Source of the DNA: Opisthocomus hoazin
Lineage: Eukaryota > Chordata > Aves > Opisthocomiformes > Opisthocomidae
Direction: 5' to 3'
Assembly (NCBI RefSeq): GCF_030867145.1
Contig: NC_134439.1
Span: 8,035,379 to 8,099,378 of the forward strand
DNA length: 64,000 nucleotides
This document shows, piece after piece, positions 48,251-59,199 of the stretch (the stretch's first letter is position 1; each line of letters starts with the position of its first letter). The translations under genes and the position numbers were made by a program. The notes beneath the pieces were generated by a model. It saw only the letters and a list, made by a program, of their open reading frames with translations. It was not told where the DNA came from and searched no databases.

Positions 48251-48556
48251 ATGTCCTGCTGCAACCCGTGCCTGCCATGCCAGCCCTGCGGCCCAACCCC
48301 GCTGGCCAACAGCTGCAATGAGCCCTGTTTCAGGCAGTGCCAGAGCTCCACCGTCGTCATTGAGCCCTCCCCCGTGGTGGTGACCCTGCCCGGACCCATC
48401 CTCAGCTCCTTCCCGCAGAACACCATTGTGGGATCCTCCACCTCCGCCGCTGCTGGCAGCATCCTCAGCTCTCAGGGAGTGCCCATCTCCTCCGGAGGCT
48501 TTGATCTCTCCTGCATTACCAGCCGCTACTGTGGCAGCAGATGTCAGCCCTGCTAA
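48251..48556 (+). CDS. Feather-type beta-keratin, copy 4
   Basis: 101 residues with Ile59, identical in protein to copy 2. It is the first gene of a unit without the ERV-a provirus, but the LTR of ERV-a copy 3 still lies ~3.0 kb upstream. Promoter, intron and poly(A) signal are intact. Confidence 0.95.
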   Translation: MSCCNPCLPCQPCGPTPLANSCNEPCFRQCQSSTVVIEPSPVVVTLPGPILSSFPQNTIVGSSTSAAAGSILSSQGVPISSGGFDLSCITSRYCGSRCQPC

Positions 48557-48861
48557 AGCTGCTGGCGATGACCCCGGGCAAGAACCTCCAAGACCTCAGA
48601 ACATGGTGCTCGACAGAAGATAGAGCTCTGGGGCATTGCATTTAGAGCTTTGGGCCATTCTTCTGCTTCTGCTTCTTCTTCTACTCTCCTCTCTCTCTCC
48701 TTCTTGTGCTGTCGCTGTCTCCCAGCGCCAGCCTGGTAGAGATGTGTTCGCCTCCTTCCCGCTGCAGGGCAAGCAGACGGAACCCCTGCAGAAGCTCCAG
48801 CACATCTCAGTGCCTGCCCCTGGCGCTCCCTGCGAGCCACCTCCTCTTCATTTTCAGACTC

Positions 48862-48867
48862 ATTAAA
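48862..48867 (+). other. Keratin copy 4 polyadenylation signal (ATTAAA)
   Basis: Same position relative to the stop codon as in the other copies. Confidence 0.75.
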
Positions 48868-48891
48868 ATTGTGCTGCATCGAAATCCGGGC

Positions 48892-50076
48892 CTCCGAGTC
48901 CTCCTTTCTTCTGAGGCAAGTCTTCTAGTCTGCTCAGGAAAGACGGTGGCTTTTTGGAGAGGGTTAGGGTGGGCACAAAAGAAGACCCTTCCTCAGTCCC
49001 AGAGGAAAGACAGGGGAAGACTCAATGCACTGGGCTGCCTGCTGCGCCCTGTCCCTTGGAGTTGAGGAAGACATGCCTGGCTGCTCCACAGGCATTGGGC
49101 AACATTCAGCCTTGCTGCATGTGTTCTCAGATGGGCCTGGAGCACCGGGCCCTGGAGAAAGTTCTGTCAACAGAGAGCCCATAAAACTGCTGTCCTTGAG
49201 TGAGGAGCCCATGGCAGCAGGAGGCCAAAGGATGAGGTCAGCAGCCCCTCTGTCTCTTGGGGAAGGGACGTCCTCTAGGCCTGGATGGAGCTGTGCTGGG
49301 GGAGGAGGCTCAAGTGGAGAATGGCTCCAAAGGGTGTCAGCAGTGGGCATCTAGAGGCAATAATACCCGGTGACAGCCCACAGCCTCATCCCCCCTTGCC
49401 TTCCTTTCCATTGCCTCATCTCGGGTCCACAGCCAGCACGCACAAGCACAGGCACATGAGATAGGTACCTCATACGGTCCTGGAGCACCTGGCAGGGCCC
49501 AGCTGCTGTCCAGATTGGCAGGGCTGAGGCAATTCACCAGTTAGTACTGGTATCGACCACACAAATGGACTCACCACTCCCTGTGAATCCAACAGCCACA
49601 TGGGCACTGCAGCTCCAGGACAGCACCCAGCACCCAGAGACCCATGGCTGCTCTCTAGTCCTTGGTCTCCTCCAAGCCTGGGGCAGCTTGCCTCGGCTTC
49701 TGAGGTGGCACCACTGCCAGGCTCCAGCTCTGATCCAGAAAGGTTCTGTGCAAGTGCAGTTACCCCCTTTGCAACACTAGCAATAGTCTACCATAGAAAG
49801 AACAGAGATTCTGACAGACGACTGGATATTTTTGAGGAAAAAATCTCGTCCCCTCACCCAGCAAGCAGTTCCCGAGGACTACTGCAAGCATGGCCCTGAT
49901 CACAAGCACATCTCCTGCTTGGTTCGCACCCTTTTCAGTGCTGCACAGCTGAAGATGCAATTTGGGGTATGTGGAAAGGCCTTTAGCCTATGCGGAGATT
50001 GGCACGTGCCTAGGAGCTGTAAGAAGGTCGTCCTAGGAGCGAGGATGCTGGCTTCTCATGTAGGGATGATCAGGCT
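48892..50076. other. Unit 4 spacer between keratin gene and OR pseudogene
   Basis: Close to units 1-3 with a few unit-5-like bases (for example GACAGGGGAAGACTC near 49010). No gene seen. Confidence 0.6.
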
Positions 50077-50461
50077 CTATGGGATGTGGATTATTGCCAA
50101 AGACTGATGGACATTTTGAAAGAGCCTCAGCTCAGTGATAGCCAGCACGCAAGGGGAACACGACTGTGGCAGCCAGCAGGCAACGTCAATGGTCTTCCTG
50201 GTGGCAAGGAAAGTCTGCCTCATTTTTGCACACCGGTGGTGGTGTAGCAAATCGCCACAAAGGAAGCCTGACGAGGAAGAAATGCGGTAAGATCTGGAGG
50301 TGCTTATTGCTCCATGCAGTGACAATGAGGAGGTGGTTCCCCATCAGGGTTAGAAGATACATGGAGAAGATAATGGCACCTGGGGTCACGTGCACACCCA
50401 GGGAGGTCAGGAAGCCCAGCAGAAGGAGATCAGTTACAGGTGTCCTGCTCTCCTTTGCCAT
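50077..50461 (-). pseudogene. Olfactory receptor pseudogene fragment, unit 4
   Basis: Same fragment with both frame breaks. GN motif reads TLMGNHLLIV. Confidence 0.75.
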
Positions 50462-51873
50462 GGCTCTAAATATTACAAAGGAGGTTATCTGAAAGTGAAA
50501 AAATAATCTGCCCGAAGGAAGACCCTAACTAATACAAATATTACCCAGAGATTGCGAATAATCACCTGCATGATCATCCGCACTAAGCTTTTCTGTTCCC
50601 AGAAAGCGCTCGCTTAGAACAAAAGTGAACATAAATGGATTATTAGGATGCTAGAAAAATGAAAAAGCATGGTGGGTTTTCTTCCACTTCATCTACGCCC
50701 GACCTGCAGCTCTCGACAGTTTAAAGAAGACCATGGAAAATGTTTTTCAGATGTGATCCTTTTTGAGCCTGAGCCGTACTATTGTCCCATGTGTGCTTTT
50801 ATTCTCGCCAAGCATAATTGCAATTACCCATTTCTCAGAAAGGTGTCAGATGGGAGTCTTGTCCATGTTCTTTCCTGGCTGTGCTCCTGGTCCTGTCCTC
50901 CATCTTCTTAATTCTTCCTTATGGTCATGTTTCTCAAAGGCTTCTTATTGTCCTGTTTGGAGTAGCTTTGTCATGTCCTCTGGTGGGCTTGTCCCGGGCT
51001 GGCTGCCAGACGCCCACCCACTCTTTCTCAAGCCCCCTCCTCCATAAGGCAGGGGGAGAAAAGAAGATGAAAAGACTCATGGGTCAAGACAAAGACAGGG
51101 AGATCAAATACCAGGTACCCTCACCGGCAAAACATATTCAGCCTGGGGAAGATGCATGTCAATTATCAAAACTCAAAAACAAAATAAGATGGTGAGAAAC
51201 AAAGACAAAAAACAAGATCAAAAAAAACCCAAAAACACTTTTAGGTATTTAGGTATGTTTTTCAACCATACCTGGCAATTTCTTTGACCTCTACCCTCAG
51301 CTCCAGGTAGCGAGTTAGACACTGGTCACCTTCAGGCAATCACCATCTCCGAGGTGCGGAGGAGGGTCTCCTGAAGGCACCGCTGGGCTTGAAAGCAGGC
51401 AATGCTCCCCACACTCTCCTCCTGCCTGCACTTCCAGGCACATTATCTCTGCATATTCATCATCCCTGCAGTGGGCACCTTCCTGCTGTCCCCAGAGACC
51501 AAGGCTTCACTTCTTCCTCACTGAAACCCACAAGCAGTGGCACTGGGTGTTTCACCAGTGCACTCAGTGGTTTGGCCATGACAGGGCATCTCCAACTCCT
51601 CACTCTTCCTGAGATACCAGAGCCCTGTTTCAGGCACAGTCTGTCCGCCAACAGACCTCACACACCAACAGGATCTGCAGCCAAATAGCGGAGGGCAGAT
51701 CAGTGCCAGCAAGGTAGGAAAACTCGCCCCGTGCTAAGCAGAGCGTCTGGAAATGGCTCAATGGGGAAGGGGAAGGTAAAAGTGAGCAGGAGAAGACATT
51801 TGCTCTCATCTTGCATGAAGCACTCCCTCTGTGGTTCTGCCTGCTCTGGTACGGAAGAGTTTTTGTCCCTCAG
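50462..51873. other. Unit 4 spacer between OR pseudogene and empty provirus site
   Basis: No gene. Shorter than in units 1-3: a 385-bp segment is missing, with the junction GCTAAG/CAGAGCG at 51738/51739. Confidence 0.6.
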
Positions 51874-51877
51874 GCAA
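51874..51877. other. Empty ERV-a integration site, unit 4
   Basis: A single GCAA in CAGGCAAGAGCCC, with the same flanks that surround the proviruses in units 1-3. It shows the pre-integration state. Confidence 0.93.
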
Positions 51878-54775
51878 GAGCCCACTGAACCTCTTCATGG
51901 AGGACATCCAGGGGGTGATCCTGCAGGCGGCCATGTGGAAGAATCAACCCCTGAGCTCTCCACACACGCAATGTGCATCCGGCTTTCTAGCTGTCGGCGC
52001 AGACAAGGAAGCAGAGAGGATGTGAGCATGTTAACTGAGCGGGTCAATGCAGAACCTCGGCCTGCCTACACCCTTCCATCCCTCTCATTCCTCTTCCATC
52101 CCTCTCAGGCATAGGACATCTCTTTTCTTCACAGGCTTCAATCTCTTTGCCTCCTGCTAATGCTCTCTCTTCTGTCTCTGCTTCTCACACACTCCAATTT
52201 GATACAGACTGTCCACAAAGGGACAAGCTCATTCCTAGAAAAGCAGTGAAGAGCTGTTTTCTGTCAGGAAACAGGGATGCGTGGATTCCTCCAATCAAGG
52301 CTGTGGTAATTCCCCTGAGGTGGAGGAGGGACAGGAAAAGCAAAGCCAGAGCTTGGAGCATTGGTGGGAATCCGGCTGAACAGGACATCTTCCCCAGTCT
52401 CTAGCTGATGGGTCTGTTTCACAGGCTGAGCATTTGGCTGATGTCCAGGTGCACGCCTAGGAAGAGATTTTCCTTCCTCGGGCTGTTTTGGCTATGACAT
52501 AAAGCCACAAGAGCAGTCAAGTCTCGCAACAAGGGATCCCTTCTGCAGAGGAGGCTGAGGGAAGAATACGAGCACGACAAGCCAGTCGCATACATCTTTT
52601 GAACACTCATTGCCCTGCTGCACTTCCCTTCAGCTCAGGGGGTTGGATGGAGCCTGGTGGCATCTCTCAATAGCTCTCCCACAAGTCCAGGCCCTGTGTG
52701 AACGTCACGGTTTCATTGGGCTACTTTGCTCCTTGCTCAAGACTCTGGGTCTGATCTCAGACACAAAAATCACACCAGCATGCTGTTAATGACAGTTGTC
52801 TTTGCTGCACAGGCTGCGGAGCCAGAGACCCAGCCTCACCACAACCGCAACACGCTACTGCTGGACAAGCTGAGGTCTATAAGCAAAGAGTGCTGGGGAG
52901 GGAAACACTCCACAGGGAACACACACTCACACACACCCTCTTTCTGTGTTGTGCTACTTGCATTGGGTAACCATGTGGCCTCAGCAGAGAAGCAGCTGGT
53001 GCCGTCCTGCAGTTTGGCATCCCGCACATGGAAAAGCATCTGGGAGTTCTCCACAGACAGCACAGAGGAGAACCTCTCTGAGTTTACCCAAGGTTTCCAT
53101 TTACCCATGCACAGCAGCAACGCAGAGGCCTGCGTCCGCACCTCCTCTTGCTCCAATCCTTGCTAGCCTCAAAGACGCATCTCACCAAAGGCTGCAAGTC
53201 CCACCAGGACTGCCAGAAAATGCAGGACTGCGTTATGCTTTCCCTTTCACACGTTGCCCACAGACTTCCGAGAAAGAGGGTGTTGGTTCTTGCAGGTTCC
53301 TATCTTCTCCTTCCTCTGCCACCTGAAAGCAGCCTCCCAACATACCTGTGGGGAGTGGAGAAAATCTCTTCAGCTGCTGCTCCAGACAGACCTCCTCACA
53401 TCCCCACGCTGCTGACCCAGGGAGGCTCTCTAGAGAGATGACAGACTGGCGCTCATCCCAAGGAGAGGAATCAAGTTGCAATCTTTGCTACACCACAGTT
53501 TCCATAGGGCCAGGTTTTTCAGCATTTGGAGATTCTTCCTTGAGCAGTGCGGCAGCAGCTGGGCTTTTAACAGCCCCCAAAGTCAGAAGGTGTTTGAGCA
53601 TCCCCTCAGGCAGACACACCTGCTGGAGAAGTGCTGCCTCCAAACTCACCGTCACATGGTCAAAGGGGTCTTGGCCACCTCAAAATTTAGGTAGTAGGCA
53701 AAGGAACAGATCATACAGTCCACTGTCAGGCAACAGAAGGCTGACAGGAACCTTCCATCATCTTGTGTCTCATGGTGATCTCAGTGACCCCAACCATTCC
53801 GCGTTTAGGGAGGTGTTCCTGATCATTTTCTCTGGCCGTATGGTACCCAGCTGGACACGAGGTCTGCGTCCTGGGAGTGGAAAAGGCCCCCTTCAAGACC
53901 ACTCCTGGTCATCTCTGCTATAGGTACAGTCTGAACTGATACAGGACCAGGCAGAGACAAAAGATCCCCAGGGTCTGGCTGGACCCAGGACTCTCTTCCC
54001 AAAGGCCTCTTTCCAGCTGTGACAAAGCTCTGCTCTTCAACACGTCATCTCTGCTTGGCAAATTTCATAGTGATTGACTCCTGCGGTATGAACTTGACTT
54101 CCTCTGAGCCTCCCCATAGTGTCTTTACAGCAAGTGTCTGCTTCAGGCACTCGTTCAGTCTCCAGGACCTCACATCATCCACACTGAAAGAATAGGACTC
54201 ATATACCCTGGCGAAAAAAAACAGGCCCCAGACATGCTCCTGGCGACCTGCAGGGCTTGCACAGGGAGAGAATGCGGCAAATGAGCCCAGCAAAATGTTC
54301 CCAACAGCATTGTTAGTGTTGCAGTAGGGTCCAACACTCCCAGCAGAAGCCCACCTGCGTGCAACAAGGAGCAACCATCAGAGAGAGGTGGGAGGAGCAA
54401 GAGAAAAGGGTGTGGCATGTCATCTTACCCGGGAGTCCTTAGGCATGTGGACGAGAAGCAGGAGAGCGGTGCCTAGTTCCTGACAACTTTGCCACAAACA
54501 AGCCCACAGGAATGACCCAGGTGCACATCACCTGCCACCACGGGGTGCCACCAGCACTTGAGCTGAGTCTTCTGCCTGCGATGATGTCTTTCTGCCCCAG
54601 AAAGCAAAGGGACTCTCATTCTGGAAATTACAGAAGCCTTCCTATGGGGAAGCACGTGGCATCAGCCAGGAAATGAAAAGGTAGCAGTGCAGGAAACCGG
54701 GACACAGCCCATGCCATTAGCTTAGACACTCTGCATTTGACGTGAACTTGTCAGAAAATTATTACTTCCCCAAAG
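51878..54775. other. Unit 4 distal spacer, upstream of keratin copy 5
   Basis: No gene recognised. Diverged from units 1-2 at many sites and close to the same spacer of unit 5. Confidence 0.5.
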
Positions 54776-54786
54776 GCTGCCTCTGG

Positions 54787-54815
54787 GCCTGAGGCAGTGC
54801 AGGACTACTATAAAA
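54787..54815 (+). promoter_or_regulatory. Keratin copy 5 proximal promoter: AP-2-like site and TATA box
   Basis: GCCTGAGGC at 54787-54795 and TATAAAA at 54809-54815. Confidence 0.75.
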
Positions 54816-54838
54816 GGCAGCCCAACTCTTGGCTCTCT

Positions 54839-55184
54839 CATCCGCTTCTCTCGCCTCCTTCTCATAGGGAATCAGGTGAGTGAAGCGTCTTCTCCTCCTG
54901 CTCCAAGATCAGGTCTTTCCCCAATGTCTGTCTCAGCTGACAGGGGCTGTCCCAGCACCAGGCCGGGAGCTGTGTCTCATGGGAGAGGGAAGGGCAGAGA
55001 ACGTCTTCCACTGGGAGAGCCTGGCACTTAGCTGAAGTGACTCTTCGGCTTTCAGCTGGACAGCCTGTGCTGGGCAAGTAGGGGCCTTGGCTTCCCCGTG
55101 GTCAGGTGCAGTGCTGTTGCTCATGTGCCCCTGTTTTCTGCTTCCCCCTGCCCTCTCTCGCAGGTGCTCCTCCAGGCCAGAGAC
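54839..55184 (+). other. Keratin copy 5 non-coding exon 1, intron 1 and 5' UTR
   Basis: Donor at 54875/54876, acceptor CAG ending at 55163. The intron is 288 bp because two bases are lost just after the donor (GTGAGTGAAG instead of GTGAGTGTGAAG); GTGAGT itself is intact. Confidence 0.85.
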
Positions 55185-55490
55185 ATGTCCTGCTGCAACC
55201 CGTGCCTGCCATGCCAGCCCTGCGGCCCAACCCCGCTGGCCAACAGCTGCAATGAGCCCTGTTTCAGACAGTGCCAGAGCTCCACCATCGTCATCGAGCC
55301 CTCCCCCGTGGTGGTGACCCTGCCCGGACCCATCCTCAGCTCCTTCCCGCAGAACACCGTTGTGGGATCCTCCACCTCCGCCGCTGCTGGCAGCATCCTC
55401 AGCTCTCAGGGAGTGCCCATCTCCTCCGGAGGCTTTGACCTCTCCTGCATTACCAGCCGCTACTGTGGCAGCAGATGTCAGCCCTGCTAA
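55185..55490 (+). CDS. Feather-type beta-keratin, copy 5
   Basis: 101 residues; Val35 is changed to Ile and Val59 is kept. Other codon changes seen are silent (Arg28 AGA, Ile37 ATC). This copy is the most diverged at the DNA level in the 3' UTR and promoter, yet its protein differs from copy 1 at one residue, which suggests purifying selection or conversion. Confidence 0.95.
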   Translation: MSCCNPCLPCQPCGPTPLANSCNEPCFRQCQSSTIVIEPSPVVVTLPGPILSSFPQNTVVGSSTSAAAGSILSSQGVPISSGGFDLSCITSRYCGSRCQPC

Positions 55491-55795
55491 TGCTGCTGGC
55501 GATGACCCCGGGCAAGAACCTCCAAGACCTCAGAACATGGTGCTCGACAGAAGATAGAGCTCTGGGGCATTGCATTTAGAGCTTTGGGCCATTTTTCTGC
55601 TTCTGCTTCTTCTTCTACTCTCCTCTCTCTCTCCTTCCTATGCTGTCGCTGTCTCCCAATGCCAGTCTGGTGGAGACGTGTTCGCCTCCCTCCCTCTGCA
55701 GGGCAAGCAGACAGAACCCCTGCAGAAGCTCCAGCACATCTCAGTGCCTGCCCCTGGCACTCCCTGTGAGCCACCTCCTCTTCATTTTCAGACTC

Positions 55796-55801
55796 ATTAA
55801 A
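55796..55801 (+). other. Keratin copy 5 polyadenylation signal (ATTAAA)
   Basis: Same signal, followed by GTTGTGTTGC, where the other copies have ATTGTGCTGC. Confidence 0.75.
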
Positions 55802-55824
55802 GTTGTGTTGCATCCAAGCCCGGG

Positions 55825-56841
55825 CCTCCGAGTCCTCCTTTCTTCTGAGGCAAGTCTTCCAGTCTGCTCAGGAAAGAAGGTGGCTTTTTGGAGAGGGTTA
55901 GGGTGGGCACAAAAGAAGACCCTTCCTCAGTCCCAGAGGAAAGACAGGGGAAGACTCAATGCACTGGGCTGCCTGCTGCGCCCTGTCTCTTGGAGCTGAG
56001 GAAGACATGCCTGGCTACTCCACAGGCATCGGGCAACAGTCAGCCTTGCTGCATGTGTTTCCAGATGGGCATGGAGCACCGGGCCCTGGAGCACGATCTG
56101 TCAGTGCAGAGCCCATAAAAGCGCATTCCTTGAGGGAGGAGCCCATGGTGGCAGGAGGCCAAGGGATGAGGTCAGCAGCCCCTCTGTCTCTTGGGGAAGG
56201 GAGGTCCTCTAGGCCTGGATGGAGCTGTGCTGGGGGAGGAGGCTCAAGTGGAGAATGGCTCCAAAGGGTGGCAGCAGTGGACATCTAGAGACAATACTAC
56301 CTGGCGACAGCCCACAGCCTCATCCCCCCTTGCCTTCCTTTCCATTGCCTCATCCATTGCTGTCCAGATTGGCAGGGCTGAGGCAATTCACCAGTTAGTA
56401 CTGGTATCGGCCACACAAATGGACTCACCACTCCCTGTGAATCCAACAGCCCCATGGGCACTGCAGCTCCAGGACAGCACCCAGCGCCCAGAGACCCATG
56501 GCTGCTCTCTAGTCCTTGGTCTCCTCCAAGCCTGGGGCAGCTTGCCTCGGCTTCTGAGGCGGCACCACTGCCAGGCTGCAGCTCTGATCCAGAAAGGTTC
56601 TGTGCAAGTGCAGTTACCCCCTTTGCAACATTAGCAATAGTCTACCATAGAAAGAACAGAGATTCTGACAGACGACTGGATATTTTTGAGGAAAAAATCT
56701 CGTCCCCTCACCAAGCAAGCAGTTCCCGAGGACTACTGCAAGCATGGCCCTGATCACAAGCACATCTCCTGCTTGGTTCTCACCCTTTTCAGTGCTGCAC
56801 AGCTGAAGATGCAATTTGGGGTATGTGGAAAGGCTTTTAGC
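55825..56841. other. Unit 5 spacer between keratin gene and OR pseudogene
   Basis: No gene. About 80 bp present in the other units is deleted near 56354. Confidence 0.6.
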
Positions 56842-57317
56842 CTATGCGGAGATTGACATGTGCCTTAGGAGCTGTAAGAAGCTCGTCCTAGGAGAGAGGA
56901 TGCTGGCTTCGCAAGTAGGGATGCTCAGGCTGTATGGGATGTGGATTATTGCCAAAGACTGATGGACATTTTGAAAGAGGCTCAGCTCAGTGATAGCCAG
57001 CAAGCAAGGGGAAGACGACTGTGGCAGCCAGCAGGCAACGCCAATGGTCTTCCTGGTGGCAAGGAAATTCTGCCTCATTTTTGGCACACCGGTGGTGGGG
57101 TAGCAAATCGCCACAAAGGAAGCCTGATGAGGAAGAAATGCGGTAAGATCTGGAGGTGCTTATTGCTCCATGCAGTGACAACGAGGAGGTGGTTCCCCAT
57201 CAGGATTAGAAGATACATGGAGAAGATAATGGCACCTGGGGCCACGTGCCCACCCAGGGAGGACAGGAAGCCCAGCAGAAGGAGATCAGTTACAGGTGTC
57301 CTGCTCTTCTTTGCCAT
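56842..57317 (-). pseudogene. Olfactory receptor pseudogene fragment, unit 5
   Basis: Starts at the ATG at 57315-57317; the first part reads LLLLGFLSSLGG and YLLILMGNHLLVV. After the shared frameshift near 57120 the second part reads PTTGVPKM and continues to 56842, about 25 codons further than in the other units because their stop after HIPYS is absent here. Still far short of a seven-helix receptor. Confidence 0.76.
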
Positions 57318-57472
57318 TACTCTAAATATTACAAAGGAGGTTATCTGAAAGTGAAAAAATAATCTGCCCGAAGGAAGACCCTAACTAATACAAATGTCAC
57401 CCAGAGATTGCAAATAGTCACCTGCATGATCATCCGCTCTAAGCTTTTCTGTCCCCAGAATGCACTCGCTTA
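57318..57472. other. Short unit 5 spacer before ERV-b
   Basis: Matches the other units; the ERV-b insertion then interrupts it. Confidence 0.6.
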
Positions 57473-57476
57473 GGAC

Positions 57477-58130
57477 TGATACCTGTAAACATAAAATTTC
57501 CACTTACCACAGTGATTGTAATTAAACTAAAGTAGATCCTTGCTGTTTTGAGAAGACAGGAAAGATCTAAGATAAAGAGGCTCCTCAATAACACTACTTA
57601 GACAAACTTGACTTGCTGATTTGAGAAAACAGGAAAGCTCTAAGATAGAGAGGCTCCTAAATAATTCTACCCCAGACAGCTCAGCCTTGGGAGGACAGAT
57701 GTACCAAGCTACAGAGACAAAGAGGCACCAAGAGGGCAACAAGACCGGAGCAAAACTACCTGGAAGGACACGGCATATGTAATCTTAGAACTGCGTTTGC
57801 GCAGAAACAAAGGTCAACCAGCGGACACTGTGATGAGGAGTATAAGCCTTCATCTTGAGACCCCCCAAGACCACCCGAGGACGCTAACAGACATGTGTGA
57901 AAGATATTAACATAAGCTAATTACTTCTTAGGAAAATCATGAATATGCTAAGTATTTCTTGGAAATATAATGAATATGTATGTTGTGATTGTATTTAACC
58001 TGAAATGGCAGGGTGTTTGGCATGCACATTTGGAGGACAGATCCCCCGTGTGCCCAGCGCTGTAATAAAGAATACCTGCTTAGTAGTCTGCTGACTATTG
58101 AGTCTTCAATTCCGGCTTTTCACGGCATCA
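57477..58130 (+). repeat. ERV-b 5' LTR
   Basis: 654 bp, TG to CA. U3 has a direct repeat of ~59 bp with period 73 (57539-57597 and 57612-57670). The poly(A) signal AATAAA is at 58064-58069. Confidence 0.87.
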
Positions 58131-58134
58131 TTTC

Positions 58135-58152
58135 TGGCGACCCAGGCGGGAC
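58135..58152 (+). other. ERV-b primer-binding site
   Basis: TGGCGACCCAGGCGGGAC begins four bases after the LTR. It differs from the ERV-a site at two bases. Confidence 0.7.
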
Positions 58153-58285
58153 CCACTCTGCTGGGCTGCAGGACCCGCTGACAACAGGACTCCCTAGGGT
58201 ACCCCCGGGAGTTCCCGGAGGGACTTCTCGCCTCACTTGGATCACTGCAGGAGCAGACAAGGACCATCTCAAGGAGTAAAGGTAT

Positions 58286-58746
58286 TCTTTTTTTTTCCTT
58301 TCCTTTCCTTGCCTTGCCTTTCCTTGCCTTGCCTTGCCTTGCCTTGCCTTGCCTTGCCTTGCCTTGCCTTGCCTTGCCTTGCCTTGCCTTTCCTTGCCTT
58401 CCCTTGCCTTCCCTTGCCTTTCCTTGCCTTCCCTTGCCTTTCCTTGCCTTCTCTTGCCTTCCCTTTCCTTCCCTTGCTTTCCCTTGCCTTCCCTTTCCTT
58501 TCCTTTCCTTTCCTTTCCTTTCCTTTCCTTTCCTTTCCTTTCCTTTCCTTTCCTTTCCTTTCCTTTCCTTTCCTTTCCTTTCCTTTCCTTTCCTTTCCTT
58601 TCCTTTCCTTTCCTTTCCTTTCCTTTCCTTTCCTTTCCTTTCCTTTCCTTTCCTTTCCTTTCCTTTCCTTTCCTTTCCTTTCCTTTCCTTTCCTTCCCTT
58701 TCCTTCATTTTCCTTCCCTTTTCTTCCTTTTCCTTCCCTTTCCTTA
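58286..58746. repeat. Pentamer microsatellite: CCTTG block, mixed block, long CCTTT block
   Basis: About 460 bp. Mostly CCTTG units to about 58390, a mixed CCTTG/CCTTT/CCCTT zone to about 58493, then nearly pure CCTTT to about 58690 and a degenerate tail. Strict purine/pyrimidine asymmetry. Open reading frames in all frames here are products of the repeat, not genes. Confidence 0.95.
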
Positions 58747-58856
58747 TCTGTTTTGAAATGTGAGACCGGTCATTTGGAGAGTTCTTGTAAGTCGTAGGAG
58801 ACGTCCTACACTGAGCACTGTATCCCAGGCTGCTAGTGCCTGAGGGTATACATCTT

Positions 58857-58978
58857 GGTACGTTGGTACAAACACGAGTTGAGCTTTGTACTTCTGGAAT
58901 AACGTACTTTCGGTAGTTGTACGTTGGTACAACCACAGGTTAAGCTTTGTACTTCTGTAATAATGTACATTTGGTATT
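58857..58978 (+). repeat. ERV-b internal ~60-bp tandem duplication
   Basis: Two adjacent diverged copies beginning GGTACGTTGGTACAA (58857) and TGTACGTTGGTACAA (58918), each with AGCTTTGTACTTCTG. Rich in GTAC. Confidence 0.75.
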
Positions 58979-59040
58979 GGTACACTTATGAAACCCGCTT
59001 CAGTTGTACTGCTGGCGATACAGATTTGTTGGTACTGACC

Positions 59041-59065
59041 TCGGATATCTCGGATATCTCGGATA
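59041..59065 (+). repeat. Mini tandem repeat TCGGATATC
   Basis: Almost three copies of a 9-bp unit, just before the 3' LTR remnant. Confidence 0.8.
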
Positions 59066-59083
59066 CTGGCTCATTAACATATT

Positions 59084-59195
59084 GTTAGGCACTTTTGGAG
59101 GAGAGATCCCCCGTGTGCCCGGCGCCGTCATAAAGAATACCTGCTTAATAGTCTGCCGACTATTGAGTCTTCAATTCTGACTTTTCACGGCATCA
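59084..59195 (+). repeat. ERV-b 3' LTR remnant
   Basis: Only the last ~112 bp of the LTR (R/U5 part) is recognisable. The poly(A) signal has decayed to CATAAA. U3 is missing. Confidence 0.82.
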
Positions 59196-59199
59196 GGAC

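Larger units (their letters stand above)
57477..59195 (+). mobile_element. ERV-b: internally deleted LTR element (1719 bp)
   Basis: Flanked by GGAC at 57473-57476 and 59196-59199; unit 4 shows the uninterrupted site (CTTAGAACAAAAGTG). It starts TGATACC and ends GGCATCA. It has a full 5' LTR, a primer-binding site like that of ERV-a, a leader, a pentamer microsatellite and a 3' LTR remnant, but no gag, pol or env. LTR stretches such as ACCAGCGGACACTGTGATGA are shared with ERV-a, so the two are related. The LTR ends differ by about ten substitutions over ~110 bp, so it is much older than ERV-a. Confidence 0.88.

Noticed and set aside
58106-58936. Long ORFs of 140-276 codons on both strands over the pentamer repeat
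   Set aside because: A 5-bp repeat without stop codons is open in every frame; the products are low-complexity repeats.
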